In this document: positions 7,786-13,794 of the stretch, piece after piece
Layout of the letters: each line of letters begins with the position of its first letter
Position numbering within the stretch: the stretch's first letter is position 1
Assembly: GCA_902477615.1 (NCBI GenBank)
Contig: CABSHY010000015.1
Span: 1 to 13,794, forward strand
DNA: 13,794 nucleotides
Source of the DNA: an uncultured Sutterella sp.
Lineage (GTDB): Bacteria; Pseudomonadota; Gammaproteobacteria; Burkholderiales; Burkholderiaceae_F
Direction: 5' to 3'
Notes under the pieces: generated by a model
The model's input: the letters and a program-made list of their open reading frames with translations, nothing else
The model's database searches: none
Told to the model about the DNA's origin: nothing
Position numbers and translations under genes: made by a program

Positions 7786-7824
7786 AAAAAAGGAAGAGAC
7801 ACCTATTAAAGGCACTCTTCCTTT
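7786..7824 (-). terminator. Intrinsic terminator of yibN-secB
   Basis: On the minus strand AAAGGAAGAG (7824-7815) and CTCTTCCTTT (7798-7789) pair perfectly over 10 bp around a 16-nt loop that can form an inner 3-bp stem, and the 3' arm runs on into a T tract (six T at 7791-7786). It begins 26 nt after the secB stop and ends 12 nt before the narX ATG at 7773. Confidence 0.78.
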
Positions 7825-7850
7825 GTAATGGATGACTTTGACTGTCTCAA
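7822..7850 (-). promoter_or_regulatory. Candidate narX promoter overlapping the secB terminator
   Basis: On the minus strand TTGAGA (7850-7845, five of six to the -35 consensus), a 17-nt spacer and TACAAA (7827-7822, four of six to -10). The expected start point is near 7815, so a narX transcript from here would omit nearly all of the 5' arm of the terminator hairpin. This is a prediction from spacing and consensus only. Confidence 0.4.
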
Positions 7851-8366
7851 TTAGGCTTGAGCAGCTTCAGCTCCTTCAGCGGCGGCTTGTTGAGCCAAAC
7901 GTTGTTGGAAAAGTGCTTCAAAGTTCATTTCCGGCAAATGCACCGGAGCCATCGAAGTGCGGCTCACTAAGTCGGCGACATTGGCACGCAAATACGGGAA
8001 CACAATGCTCGGGCAAACCACATTGGCAATGTGCATTTCTTGTTCATCCGTGAAACCGTGAATTTGGAAAATACCGGCTTGTTTGACTTCGGCCAACATC
8101 AAAACCGTTTCTTCTTCCTTAATGGTCACGGTTGCACGAACACAGACTTCACGGTGCGTATCGCTCAAGCGCTTACCCGTCACTTCGAATTGCATATCCA
8201 CCATGGGTTGAGCTTGCATGGGCTTTACAAAAACCTCAGGTGCATGGGGCATCTCAACAGAGGCGTCCTTCATGTAGCAACGTTCGAGTTGGAAAGCCGG
8301 AGCTGCTTCTTGAGTATTTTCTTCAGCTTGAGCTTGCGTTTCAGTCTTCATATCTTCATCAGCCAT
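7851..8366 (-). CDS. secB: Protein-export chaperone SecB
   Basis: A 171-residue SecB, near the family's usual 150-170. Family landmarks: FQLERCYMKDASVEMPHAP near the N-terminus, then the beta-strand core with the FEVTGKRL segment, QAGIFQIHGF, the CPSIVFPYLRANVADLVSR signature with FPY, and PVHLPEMNFEALF near the end. SecB tetramers hold unfolded precursors in the cytoplasm and hand them to SecA. The start is the ATG at 8366: AAGGA lies exactly 9 nt upstream, whereas a TTG three codons earlier (8375) directly abuts that AAGGA and cannot use it. The N-terminal 20 residues are acidic and variable; the C-terminus is an Ala/Glu-rich tail. It follows yibN after 37 bp with no grxC between, and ends before the terminator at 7824-7786. 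Confidence 0.97.
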   Translation of the reverse strand: MADEDMKTETQAQAEENTQEAAPAFQLERCYMKDASVEMPHAPEVFVKPMQAQPMVDMQFEVTGKRLSDTHREVCVRATVTIKEEETVLMLAEVKQAGIFQIHGFTDEQEMHIANVVCPSIVFPYLRANVADLVSRTSMAPVHLPEMNFEALFQQRLAQQAAAEGAEAAQA

Positions 8367-8375
8367 GATGATCAA

Positions 8376-8380
8376 TCCTT
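8376..8380 (-). promoter_or_regulatory. secB ribosome binding site
   Basis: AAGGA on the minus strand, 9 nt before the ATG at 8366. It decides the start against the upstream TTG at 8375. Confidence 0.7.
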
Positions 8381-8403
8381 ATTGAGTAGAATGCAAAAAT
8401 TAA

Positions 8404-8808
8404 TTAACGAGTAAAGGGCAACTTGGCGTCAACCCAGCCCTTGATGCCTTCGGCCAAAATGAAGACATCCTTGTAGCCTTGGTTGCGAAGCAACGTGGCA
8501 GCCTTAACGCTAAACGTAGAGACGGTATCAACCACCAAAACCGGACGATCCTTCGGCACTTCAGTCATGCGCTTTTCGAAGTCTTCGAAAGGAATGTTAT
8601 GAGAGCCGGCGATAGAACCACGCTTAAAATCTTTCGGCGTACGAACGTCAACAATAAAAGCATTCTTCTTATTGATGTATTCGATCGCTTGATCATTGTC
8701 CAAAGAAGGACCTTGGGTCTTTTTAGCAACGACAGGCCAAATCAACATACCGCCGGAAGCCAAAACGATAAAAACCAACAAAATATTGTCAATCAAAAAT
8801 TCAAACAC
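8404..8808 (-). CDS. yibN: Membrane-anchored rhodanese-like protein YibN, no catalytic Cys
   Basis: From the GTG at 8808 the protein has 134 residues: one N-terminal membrane helix (about 4-27), a short linker, then a rhodanese fold (about 38-134) with FIVDVRTPKDFKRGSIAGSHNIP and a terminal VFILAEGIKGW. In active rhodaneses the loop after the central strand carries the sulfur-accepting Cys; here it reads VVDTVSTFS, without Cys, and the whole protein from this start has none. E. coli YibN has a similar VVD in this place, which with position (before secB, divergent from a phosphoglycerate mutase gene and envC) supports the yibN name. Sulfurtransferase activity is therefore unlikely; a membrane role is possible, and I recall E. 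coli YibN being reported as a YidC partner. The start is uncertain: reading on to 8850 adds 14 hydrophobic residues, but family members begin about here and GAG lies 6 nt before the GTG. Confidence 0.85.
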   Translation of the reverse strand: MFEFLIDNILLVFIVLASGGMLIWPVVAKKTQGPSLDNDQAIEYINKKNAFIVDVRTPKDFKRGSIAGSHNIPFEDFEKRMTEVPKDRPVLVVDTVSTFSVKAATLLRNQGYKDVFILAEGIKGWVDAKLPFTR

Positions 8809-8850
8809 GATAATCTCGCAAATAAAGCTAAAAATTAAGGCAAACAGCAT

Positions 8851-8865
8851 TGCTAATCATTATTA
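8851..8865. promoter_or_regulatory. Fur-box-like palindrome between yibN and gpmA
   Basis: TGCTAATCATTATTA matches the 7-1-7 Fur consensus TGATAAT-N-ATTATCA at 12 of 14 specified positions and sits in the divergent promoter region, about 43 nt before the yibN GTG and about 140 nt before gpmA. A 7-bp inverted repeat ATTGCTA/TAGCAAT spans the same place (8849-8873). In E. coli gpmA is known to be Fur-regulated. Site identity is inferred from consensus alone. Confidence 0.4.
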
Positions 8866-8918
8866 ATAGCAATTTTTGCCAGTGCCTTGGGATAGTACAA
8901 CAAATTTCAACATTTTTG

Positions 8919-8947
8919 TTTGTCAAAAAATAATGGTTATCCCATTT
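8919..8947 (+). promoter_or_regulatory. Weak sigma-32-like promoter candidate for gpmA
   Basis: TTTGTCA (8919-8925), 14 nt, then TCCCATTT (8940-8947), which matches the sigma-32 -10 consensus CCCCATNT at all but the first base; the -35 is poor (four of seven to CTTGAAA). No better sigma-70 promoter stands out in this AT-rich 196-bp gap, where TAAGAT at 8967-8972 is a possible -10 without a good -35. Confidence 0.22.
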
Positions 8948-9004
8948 TTCTTCTAAAATTAATAGATAAGATTTTTTCTTTCATCTTTTTTTGAGATCTT
9001 TGCT

Positions 9005-9754
9005 ATGTATAAGCTCGTACTCATGCGTCACGGCGAAAGCCAATGGAATCTTGAAAACCGCTTTACCGGTTGGACCGATGTTGATTTAACGGAAAAAGGC
9101 CGCGAAGAAGCCCGTAAGGCTGGCGAACTCTTAAAGGCCGAAGGTTATGAATTTGACCTCGCCTACACCAGCGTCTTGCGCCGTGCTATCCGCACGCTTT
9201 GGATCGCCATGGATGCGATGGATTGCATGTATATGCCTGTAAAAAACAACTGGCGCTTAAATGAACGCCACTACGGCGCATTGCAAGGCCTCAACAAAGC
9301 CGAAACGGCCGCTAAGTATGGTGACGAACAAGTCCTCATTTGGCGTCGCGCCTATGCGATCGCACCGAACCCCTTGAGCCCTGATGACGAACGTTGGGCC
9401 GGTCGTGACCGTCGCTATGCCGACCTCAAACCTGAAGAAGTGCCGGCTACGGAATGCTTAAAAGACACCGTTGCTCGCGTCATCCCTTACTGGAAGGAAG
9501 AAATCGAACCCACGATTCGCTCCGGTAAGCGTGTTTTGATTGCTGCTCACGGCAACTCCTTGCGTGCCTTGATCAAATACATCGACAACATGAGCGATGA
9601 AGAAATTGTTCATTTGAACATTCCCACCGCTCGTCCGATTGTTTATGAATTTGACGATGACATGAAGCCGATCCGTCACTACTACCTCGGCAATCAAGCC
9701 GAAATTGAAGCCGCAATGGCTGCCGTTGCCGCTCAAGGCAAAGCCAAGAAGTGA
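9005..9754 (+). CDS. gpmA: 2,3-bisphosphoglycerate-dependent phosphoglycerate mutase
   Basis: A 249-residue cofactor-dependent mutase, the normal bacterial dPGM length, interconverting 3- and 2-phosphoglycerate in glycolysis and gluconeogenesis. The phosphohistidine is H9 in LMRHGES, followed by NRFTGWTDVDLTEKG; E87 lies in LNERHYGALQGLNK and the second catalytic His is H182 in AAHGNSLRAL. All core residues are present, so it should be active. One change: the loop usually reading IPTGxP is IPTARP. The gene is divergent from yibN and its TGA overlaps the envC GTG (GTGA), so the two are coupled. In E. coli the cofactor-independent enzyme GpmM occupies the same position before envC, a non-orthologous replacement in a conserved neighbourhood. 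A Fur-like site and a weak sigma-32-like promoter lie upstream. Confidence 0.97.
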   Translation: MYKLVLMRHGESQWNLENRFTGWTDVDLTEKGREEARKAGELLKAEGYEFDLAYTSVLRRAIRTLWIAMDAMDCMYMPVKNNWRLNERHYGALQGLNKAETAAKYGDEQVLIWRRAYAIAPNPLSPDDERWAGRDRRYADLKPEEVPATECLKDTVARVIPYWKEEIEPTIRSGKRVLIAAHGNSLRALIKYIDNMSDEEIVHLNIPTARPIVYEFDDDMKPIRHYYLGNQAEIEAAMAAVAAQGKAKK

Positions 9755-11142
9755 CCCATCGTTTTCAACGATTCCATCCTCTAAGCAAGGCGCTCATTAT
9801 CGCAAGCGCCTTGCTTGGCTTTTCATTGCTTAGAATCCCGTTGATTCCTGGCTCTGTGGCTTTTGCGGCCCCGACACAGCAAACAAAGGCGAAAGCGACG
9901 GCCCAAACCACTAAAAAAGCAACGCCTCAGGAAAAAACGACTCAAAAAGCATCCGCTCCAAAAAAACAAGACGAGGTGAGCGAAAAACGACGCAATGAAC
10001 TGCAAAGCCAACAAAAATCGTTGCAAGATCAGTTGGGATCGTTGAAAAAAGAACTCTCTAAGGCTGAAGCCAGTCGCACGGAAGCGGCTGACGCACTTGC
10101 AGCCAGTGAACAAGCAATCTCCGAAGCTAATCGTCGCCTCCGTGACTTGGGTAACGAACGCACGGCGGTCGAAAATCGCCTCAAAGAGTTAAGAGAGCAA
10201 GAGTTGGCCGTGACCGGTCAATTAACCACGGCAGAAAAGCAAAATCGTTTGATTGCCCGCGCTCAATATCTCAATACGCGACGTCAGTCTTGGCAAACAT
10301 TGATTGCGGGAACAAACCCCCACCAGGTGGCCCGTGACGCCGCCTCATTACAGTATTTTGCTCGTGCTCAAGAGCAGATGGTCACACAGCTGTCTGACCA
10401 GCAAGCCTCGATTCATACCGTTTCTGAAGAAACCTTTAGCAAACGAAAAGAATTGGCTTCTATTGAAGAACGAGAAAAAAACGATCGAATTCAATTAATG
10501 AAAGAGCAAAACGCTCGGAAAACGGCACTTGAACAACTTAAAAAGCAGATTTCCGAGCAACGTGCTTCCATTGACAAGTTAGAACGTGACCAACAACGCT
10601 TAGGTGAGTTGGTTTCTAACATCGATAAAATCCTTGCTCAACGAAAGGCCGAGGCCGAACGTCGTGCAAGAGAAGCAAGTAAAAAAGCCGCCGTCAGTGG
10701 TCGTCCCAGTGTTGGCGGCGATCGTCCGACAGGGGCTTTCTCTAAACAACGTGGCAAGCTCTTGATGCCTGCTTTGGGCAAAATTGTCGGTCGCTATGGT
10801 CAAGCTCGTGCCAATGTCTCCGGTAAGAGCACCACTTGGAAGGGCTTGATGATTTCCGCTCGCGCCGGCAGTGACGTATTGGCCTGCGCTAACGGTCAAG
10901 TGGTCTTCTCCGACTGGTTAAGAGGCTTCGGTAACTTAATTATCGTTGACCACGGCGACGGCTATCTTTCCATTTATGCCAACAACGAATCGCTTTATAA
11001 GAGCGTTGGCGACAAAGTCACGCGAGGTGAAACCATTGCCTCTGTCGGTAATACGGGCGGTGAAGAAAACCCTGGTCTTTACTTTGAACTTCGTCGCAAT
11101 GGCCAACCCTTTAATCCCCTCCCTTGGATTGGCAAGGAATAG
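9751..11142 (+). CDS. envC: EnvC-type murein hydrolase activator (degenerate LytM/M23)
   Basis: A 463-residue exported protein. The signal peptide (about 1-41) has basic HRF..K, a hydrophobic core and likely cleavage after VAFA. A Lys/Gln/Ala-rich stretch and two coiled-coil segments (about 75-170 and 220-310) follow, then a C-terminal LytM domain (about 340-463). The zinc ligands of active M23 peptidases are missing: the HxG position is W363-K-G, the YAH position is Y409-A-N411, and HLHFE is G442-L-Y-F-E. That pattern matches E. coli EnvC, which does not cut peptidoglycan but activates amidases AmiA/AmiB under FtsEX control. ftsE and ftsX lie at 800-2398. The start is GTG, overlapping the gpmA stop, with only a weak AAGAAG upstream, so it depends on coupling. 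ctpA follows after 6 nt. No ATG alternative fits the signal peptide. Confidence 0.92.
   Translation: MTHRFQRFHPLSKALIIASALLGFSLLRIPLIPGSVAFAAPTQQTKAKATAQTTKKATPQEKTTQKASAPKKQDEVSEKRRNELQSQQKSLQDQLGSLKKELSKAEASRTEAADALAASEQAISEANRRLRDLGNERTAVENRLKELREQELAVTGQLTTAEKQNRLIARAQYLNTRRQSWQTLIAGTNPHQVARDAASLQYFARAQEQMVTQLSDQQASIHTVSEETFSKRKELASIEEREKNDRIQLMKEQNARKTALEQLKKQISEQRASIDKLERDQQRLGELVSNIDKILAQRKAEAERRAREASKKAAVSGRPSVGGDRPTGAFSKQRGKLLMPALGKIVGRYGQARANVSGKSTTWKGLMISARAGSDVLACANGQVVFSDWLRGFGNLIIVDHGDGYLSIYANNESLYKSVGDKVTRGETIASVGNTGGEENPGLYFELRRNGQPFNPLPWIGKE
9783..9816. repeat. Perfect 12-bp inverted repeat inside the envC signal-peptide codons
   Basis: AAGCAAGGCGCT (9783-9794) and AGCGCCTTGCTT (9805-9816) are exact reverse complements separated by 10 nt. 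The hairpin begins 28 nt after the gpmA stop and is followed by GGCTTTTC, so it could act as a weak gpmA terminator or an mRNA-stabilising structure between gpmA and the rest of the operon. It encodes residues of the envC signal peptide. Confidence 0.85.
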
Positions 11143-11148
11143 TTAAAA

Positions 11149-12600
11149 ATGTTGTTATCCAAACCCAATTTTGTTTTAAAGAAAGTCTTTTTGTCTTTAA
11201 CTTGTGCCTTGGGCTTATTACAGCCTTTAAGCGCCTTTAGCGAAGAAACGCCGGCAAAGTCTGCACTTCCTTTACAAGAAATTCGTCAATTCACAGATGT
11301 CTATAGTGCCATTCAAGCGTTTTACGTCGATGAGAAGCAAACCGAAGACCGACTTTTGCTTGAAAATGCATTAGCTGGCATGCTCGCGGGCCTTGATCCT
11401 CACTCGGCTTACTTGGATAAAGAAGCCTTTTCCGACTTAAAGGAAGGCACGGAAGGTGAATTCGGCGGTTTAGGTTTGGAAGTCACGATGGATGCCTCGG
11501 GCGTTCTTGTGATTGCGCCGATTGACGACACACCCGCAGCACGCGCCGGAATTTTAGCCGGTGACATCATTGTCAAAATTGATGACCAAGCCACGAGAGA
11601 GCTCTCGCTTAACGAAAACGTTAAGCGTATGCGCGGTAAACCTAAGTCCAAAATTAAACTCACCATTGCCCGCAAGGGCGTGGATAAAGCCATTGAAATT
11701 CATTTGACGCGCGACCTCATCAAAGTCCAATCCGTCAAGATGAAAGATTTATCCAATGGCATTGCTTACATCCGTATTTCGCAATTCCAAGAACATACCG
11801 CAAACGACTTGGCGAAGTATCTCATTGACTTCAATAAGAAAACCCCCATCAAGGGCATTGTTCTTGACTTACGTAATGACCCCGGTGGCTTATTAAATGC
11901 GGCCGTGGGGGTGGTTGCGGCGTTTATCGGAAAAGATGAAGTGGTTGTGAGCACCAAGGGTCGCACCGATGACGCAAGTCGCAGTTTTAAGACAACGCAA
12001 TCGGACTATCTCAACTATGGTCAAGACAAGAAGTCTGACCTTGTTGCCAAGCTTCCTACCGTTGTTAAAACAGCCCCCATGGTGGTTTTGATTAACGCCG
12101 CTAGCGCAAGTGCCAGCGAAATCGTTTCCGGCGCTCTCCAAGACCATAAGCGCGCCAAAATCATGGGACAACGCTCTTTCGGTAAAGGGAGTGTTCAAAC
12201 GGTTTTGCCATTGCGTCCCCTCAATGGTGGAGAAGCAACGACCGGGATTAAGTTAACGACATCTCGCTACTACACACCCAGTGGTCGCTCTATTCAAGCC
12301 ACGGGGATTACGCCGGATATCGAATTGGCCGATACGGCTGAAGGCAATTACGCAAGCTTTAATATTCGCGAGGCCGATCTTGCTCACCATCTCAAGAGCG
12401 ATGAAGAGAAAAAGGCAGAAGAGTCGCGTCGCTTAGAAGAAGCCAAGCTTGAAAAAGAACGTGAAATGAAGGTTCAACCTAAAAAGCGTTACTTCTTTGG
12501 TGACAAGGACGACTTCCAACTTCAACAAGCCGTGAAGTTCTTGAAGGGCGAAAAGTATTTGACCGGTTTTGAAAAGTTAAATACTGAAAAGAAGAAGTAA
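11149..12600 (+). CDS. ctpA: C-terminal processing peptidase CtpA (family S41)
   Basis: A 483-residue periplasmic serine protease: signal peptide (about 1-30, KKVFLSLTCALGLLQPLSA), an N-terminal helical part with YVDE and GLDPHSAYLD, a PDZ domain (about 100-185, GEFGGLGLEV and AGDIIVKIDD), and the S41 core with RNDPGGLL. The Ser/Lys dyad is S321 in NAASASASE and K346 in RSFGKGSVQT; the 25-residue spacing equals that in Prc and CtpB. A charged Glu/Lys-rich tail (about 420-450) and a conserved FGDKDDFQLQQAV segment end the protein. CTPs trim or degrade envelope proteins and in several bacteria control peptidoglycan hydrolases, which fits a place directly after envC. The ATG has AAGGA 11 nt upstream. 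It is the third gene of the gpmA operon; the metallophosphoesterase follows after 5 nt. Confidence 0.96.
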   Translation: MLLSKPNFVLKKVFLSLTCALGLLQPLSAFSEETPAKSALPLQEIRQFTDVYSAIQAFYVDEKQTEDRLLLENALAGMLAGLDPHSAYLDKEAFSDLKEGTEGEFGGLGLEVTMDASGVLVIAPIDDTPAARAGILAGDIIVKIDDQATRELSLNENVKRMRGKPKSKIKLTIARKGVDKAIEIHLTRDLIKVQSVKMKDLSNGIAYIRISQFQEHTANDLAKYLIDFNKKTPIKGIVLDLRNDPGGLLNAAVGVVAAFIGKDEVVVSTKGRTDDASRSFKTTQSDYLNYGQDKKSDLVAKLPTVVKTAPMVVLINAASASASEIVSGALQDHKRAKIMGQRSFGKGSVQTVLPLRPLNGGEATTGIKLTTSRYYTPSGRSIQATGITPDIELADTAEGNYASFNIREADLAHHLKSDEEKKAEESRRLEEAKLEKEREMKVQPKKRYFFGDKDDFQLQQAVKFLKGEKYLTGFEKLNTEKKK

Positions 12601-12605
12601 CGGTC

Positions 12606-13733
12606 ATGCAGCAAGTCCTGATTCACGTTATTCCTATCTTTTTTGCGCTCTATGCGTTTAAAAGTCTCTTTGGGAAAACTCGTTTTCATTGGGCCGCCAA
12701 AATTCTTATTGGCTCGGTGATGCTCATTGCGAGCCAATACCCAGGACTTGCTCGTTCTTTTTTCGGCAATCACGATCAAGAAATTCCGTATCTCGGCATT
12801 TTGCTTTTAAGTTGGCTTTTTGCCACGCAACTTTTGATGATTTTGATGGCCTTTATCAAAGATTTCTTCTTTGTTATTGCCAAAGTCGCCTTCAATCGAC
12901 CCATCGTCAAACATGCGACCACAGGGATCATCATTACCTCAATAGCCACTGCGCTTGCCACTTGGGGTACTTATGAAGCACTTCGTATTCCTCCGGTCTA
13001 TACCGTAGAAGTTCCTATCAAACACTTACCCAAAGCGTTTGACGGATTTACGATTGCTCAACTCTCAGACCTTCATGCGAGCGCCTTACTTAACCAAGAA
13101 CGCCTCGAAAAGGTCGTTGAAAAAACCAATGCGTTAAACGCTGATCTGATTGTTATTACCGGTGATATCGTAGACGGTCGTGTACAGTCGCGTCTCAATG
13201 ACGTGATGCCCATTTCCAAACTTTCTGCTCCTTATGGCGTTATCGGGATTGAGGGCAACCACGAGCATTACGTGGATTACGATGGTTGGATGAAGACATT
13301 ACCGACTCTTGGAATCAAGATGCTTCATAACGAGCATGTCATCATTGATATCAAAGGCCAAAAGCTTGCTATCGTCGGCATCAACGACCCAATGGCCAAG
13401 CGCTACAAGCGTGAAATGCCGAACATTAAAAAGGCTTTAAGAGGCGTTGATCAACAAACACCAAAAATCCTTCTTTCTCACCAAATCAAGTTCAGCCACG
13501 AGTATGCAAAAGAAGGCATTGCCCTTCAACTTTCCGGCCATACGCATGGCGGGCAAATTTTTGGGATGCATTGGATTGCTCAATTGCTCAACGCCGGTTT
13601 TGTCCGAGATGCTTATGACGTTGATGGGATGAAACTTTACGTTAATCGCGGTACGGGTCTTTGGTATGGCTTTCCCATCCGATTAGGCATCGGAAGTGAA
13701 ATAACTTTAATCAAATTAAGCAGTTCGATTTAA
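12606..13733 (+). CDS. Membrane-anchored metallophosphoesterase (YkuE/YaeI-like)
   Basis: A 375-residue protein with about four membrane helices in its first 125 residues and a calcineurin-like phosphoesterase domain after that (about 138-375). The metal-binding motifs are all present: D155-L-H157, GD187IVDG, GNH219E, H292 in LLSHQ, and GH312TH314GGQ. The family hydrolyses phosphate esters with a two-metal centre; YaeI- and YkuE-type relatives have been linked to lipid or phosphodiester substrates, but the substrate here cannot be read from sequence. The multi-helix anchor suggests a membrane-related substrate. The second Asn-His motif ends in Glu where many relatives have Asp, a tolerated variation. 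The ATG lies 5 nt after the ctpA stop with only a weak GAAGAAG, so it is probably coupled to ctpA. No convincing terminator is seen in the last 61 bases. Confidence 0.9.
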   Translation: MQQVLIHVIPIFFALYAFKSLFGKTRFHWAAKILIGSVMLIASQYPGLARSFFGNHDQEIPYLGILLLSWLFATQLLMILMAFIKDFFFVIAKVAFNRPIVKHATTGIIITSIATALATWGTYEALRIPPVYTVEVPIKHLPKAFDGFTIAQLSDLHASALLNQERLEKVVEKTNALNADLIVITGDIVDGRVQSRLNDVMPISKLSAPYGVIGIEGNHEHYVDYDGWMKTLPTLGIKMLHNEHVIIDIKGQKLAIVGINDPMAKRYKREMPNIKKALRGVDQQTPKILLSHQIKFSHEYAKEGIALQLSGHTHGGQIFGMHWIAQLLNAGFVRDAYDVDGMKLYVNRGTGLWYGFPIRLGIGSEITLIKLSSSI

Positions 13734-13794
13734 TTTTACAGGTAACTTCTAAAAATTAGAATTTGAATATTCGAAGATTTTAAAGGGCACCGAC

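Noticed and set aside
7774..7815. 14-codon N-terminal extension of narX from a GTG at 7815
   Set aside because: The codons fall within the secB terminator hairpin and T tract, the purine run before the GTG is too close for a Shine-Dalgarno, and the ATG at 7773 already gives the expected short cytoplasmic tail before helix 1. It survives only as a leaderless possibility, noted in the findings.
8367..8375. TTG start three codons upstream in secB
   Set aside because: The AAGGA site directly abuts the TTG with no spacing, but is 9 nt from the ATG at 8366.
8031..8414. Plus-strand 127-codon open frame opposite secB
   Set aside because: Antisense to a certain secB gene, with no recognisable motif and composition typical of a shadow frame.
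8809..8850. Longer yibN with 14 extra hydrophobic residues
   Set aside because: It would give an overlong hydrophobic N-terminus and overlap the promoter region; homologues begin with the short FEFLIDN-like start.
8809..9004. Small RNA or origin-like element in the AT-rich gap
   Set aside because: Apart from the Fur-like palindrome and promoter-like strings I see no tandem repeats, DnaA boxes in series or a structured RNA with terminator.
13747..13761. Terminator after the metallophosphoesterase gene
   Set aside because: TTCTAA/TTAGAA with a 3-nt loop has almost no GC and no following T run; the window ends before a better candidate could appear.

Overview
The window reads as the chromosome of a low-GC betaproteobacterium in the Burkholderiales. 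A Sutterellaceae/Parasutterella-like host is my guess from protein flavour and moderate GC; no marker gene proves it. Coding density is very high, genes often overlap or sit within 15 bp, and I see no insertion sequence, phage gene, CRISPR array, tRNA or rRNA.

Layout. (1) Positions 2-3806, plus strand: the 3' part of an exopolyphosphatase gene (ppx/gppA family), then ftsE, ftsX, rpoH and trmL in one tight string closed by a clear intrinsic terminator at 3821-3852. (2) Positions 3889-5177: sotB, a sugar-efflux-type MFS transporter with its own promoter. (3) Positions 5174-7773, minus strand: a NarX/NarL-type two-component system whose terminator lies inside the 3' end of the convergent sotB gene. 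(4) Positions 7851-8808, minus strand: secB and yibN (membrane-anchored rhodanese-like protein), ending in a terminator just before narX. (5) A divergent AT-rich promoter region, 8809-9004, with a Fur-box-like palindrome. (6) Positions 9005-13733, plus strand: gpmA, envC, ctpA and a membrane-anchored metallophosphoesterase, probably one operon.

How the genes fit together. FtsE/FtsX form the divisome ABC complex that, in E. coli, switches on the periplasmic factor EnvC, which activates amidases. Both halves of that system are in this window, about 7 kb apart, and EnvC has the degenerate non-catalytic LytM domain expected of an activator. CtpA is a second periplasmic envelope-processing enzyme. 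RpoH (heat-shock sigma factor) and SecB (export chaperone) belong to protein homeostasis. Blocks (1, trmL), (4) and (6) resemble the E. coli neighbourhood trmL-cysE-gpsA-secB-grxC-yibN / gpmM-envC, but grxC and gpsA are missing and sotB-narL-narX lies between trmL and secB.

There is no obviously new multi-gene defence or metabolic system. The points most worth a second look are regulatory: a terminator embedded in the opposing gene, a terminator apparently overlapped by a promoter before narX, a perfect 12-bp inverted repeat inside the envC signal-peptide codons, and a Fur-like box between yibN and gpmA. Two protein oddities also stand out: a NarX sensor with an altered P-box and a rhodanese-fold protein with no cysteine.
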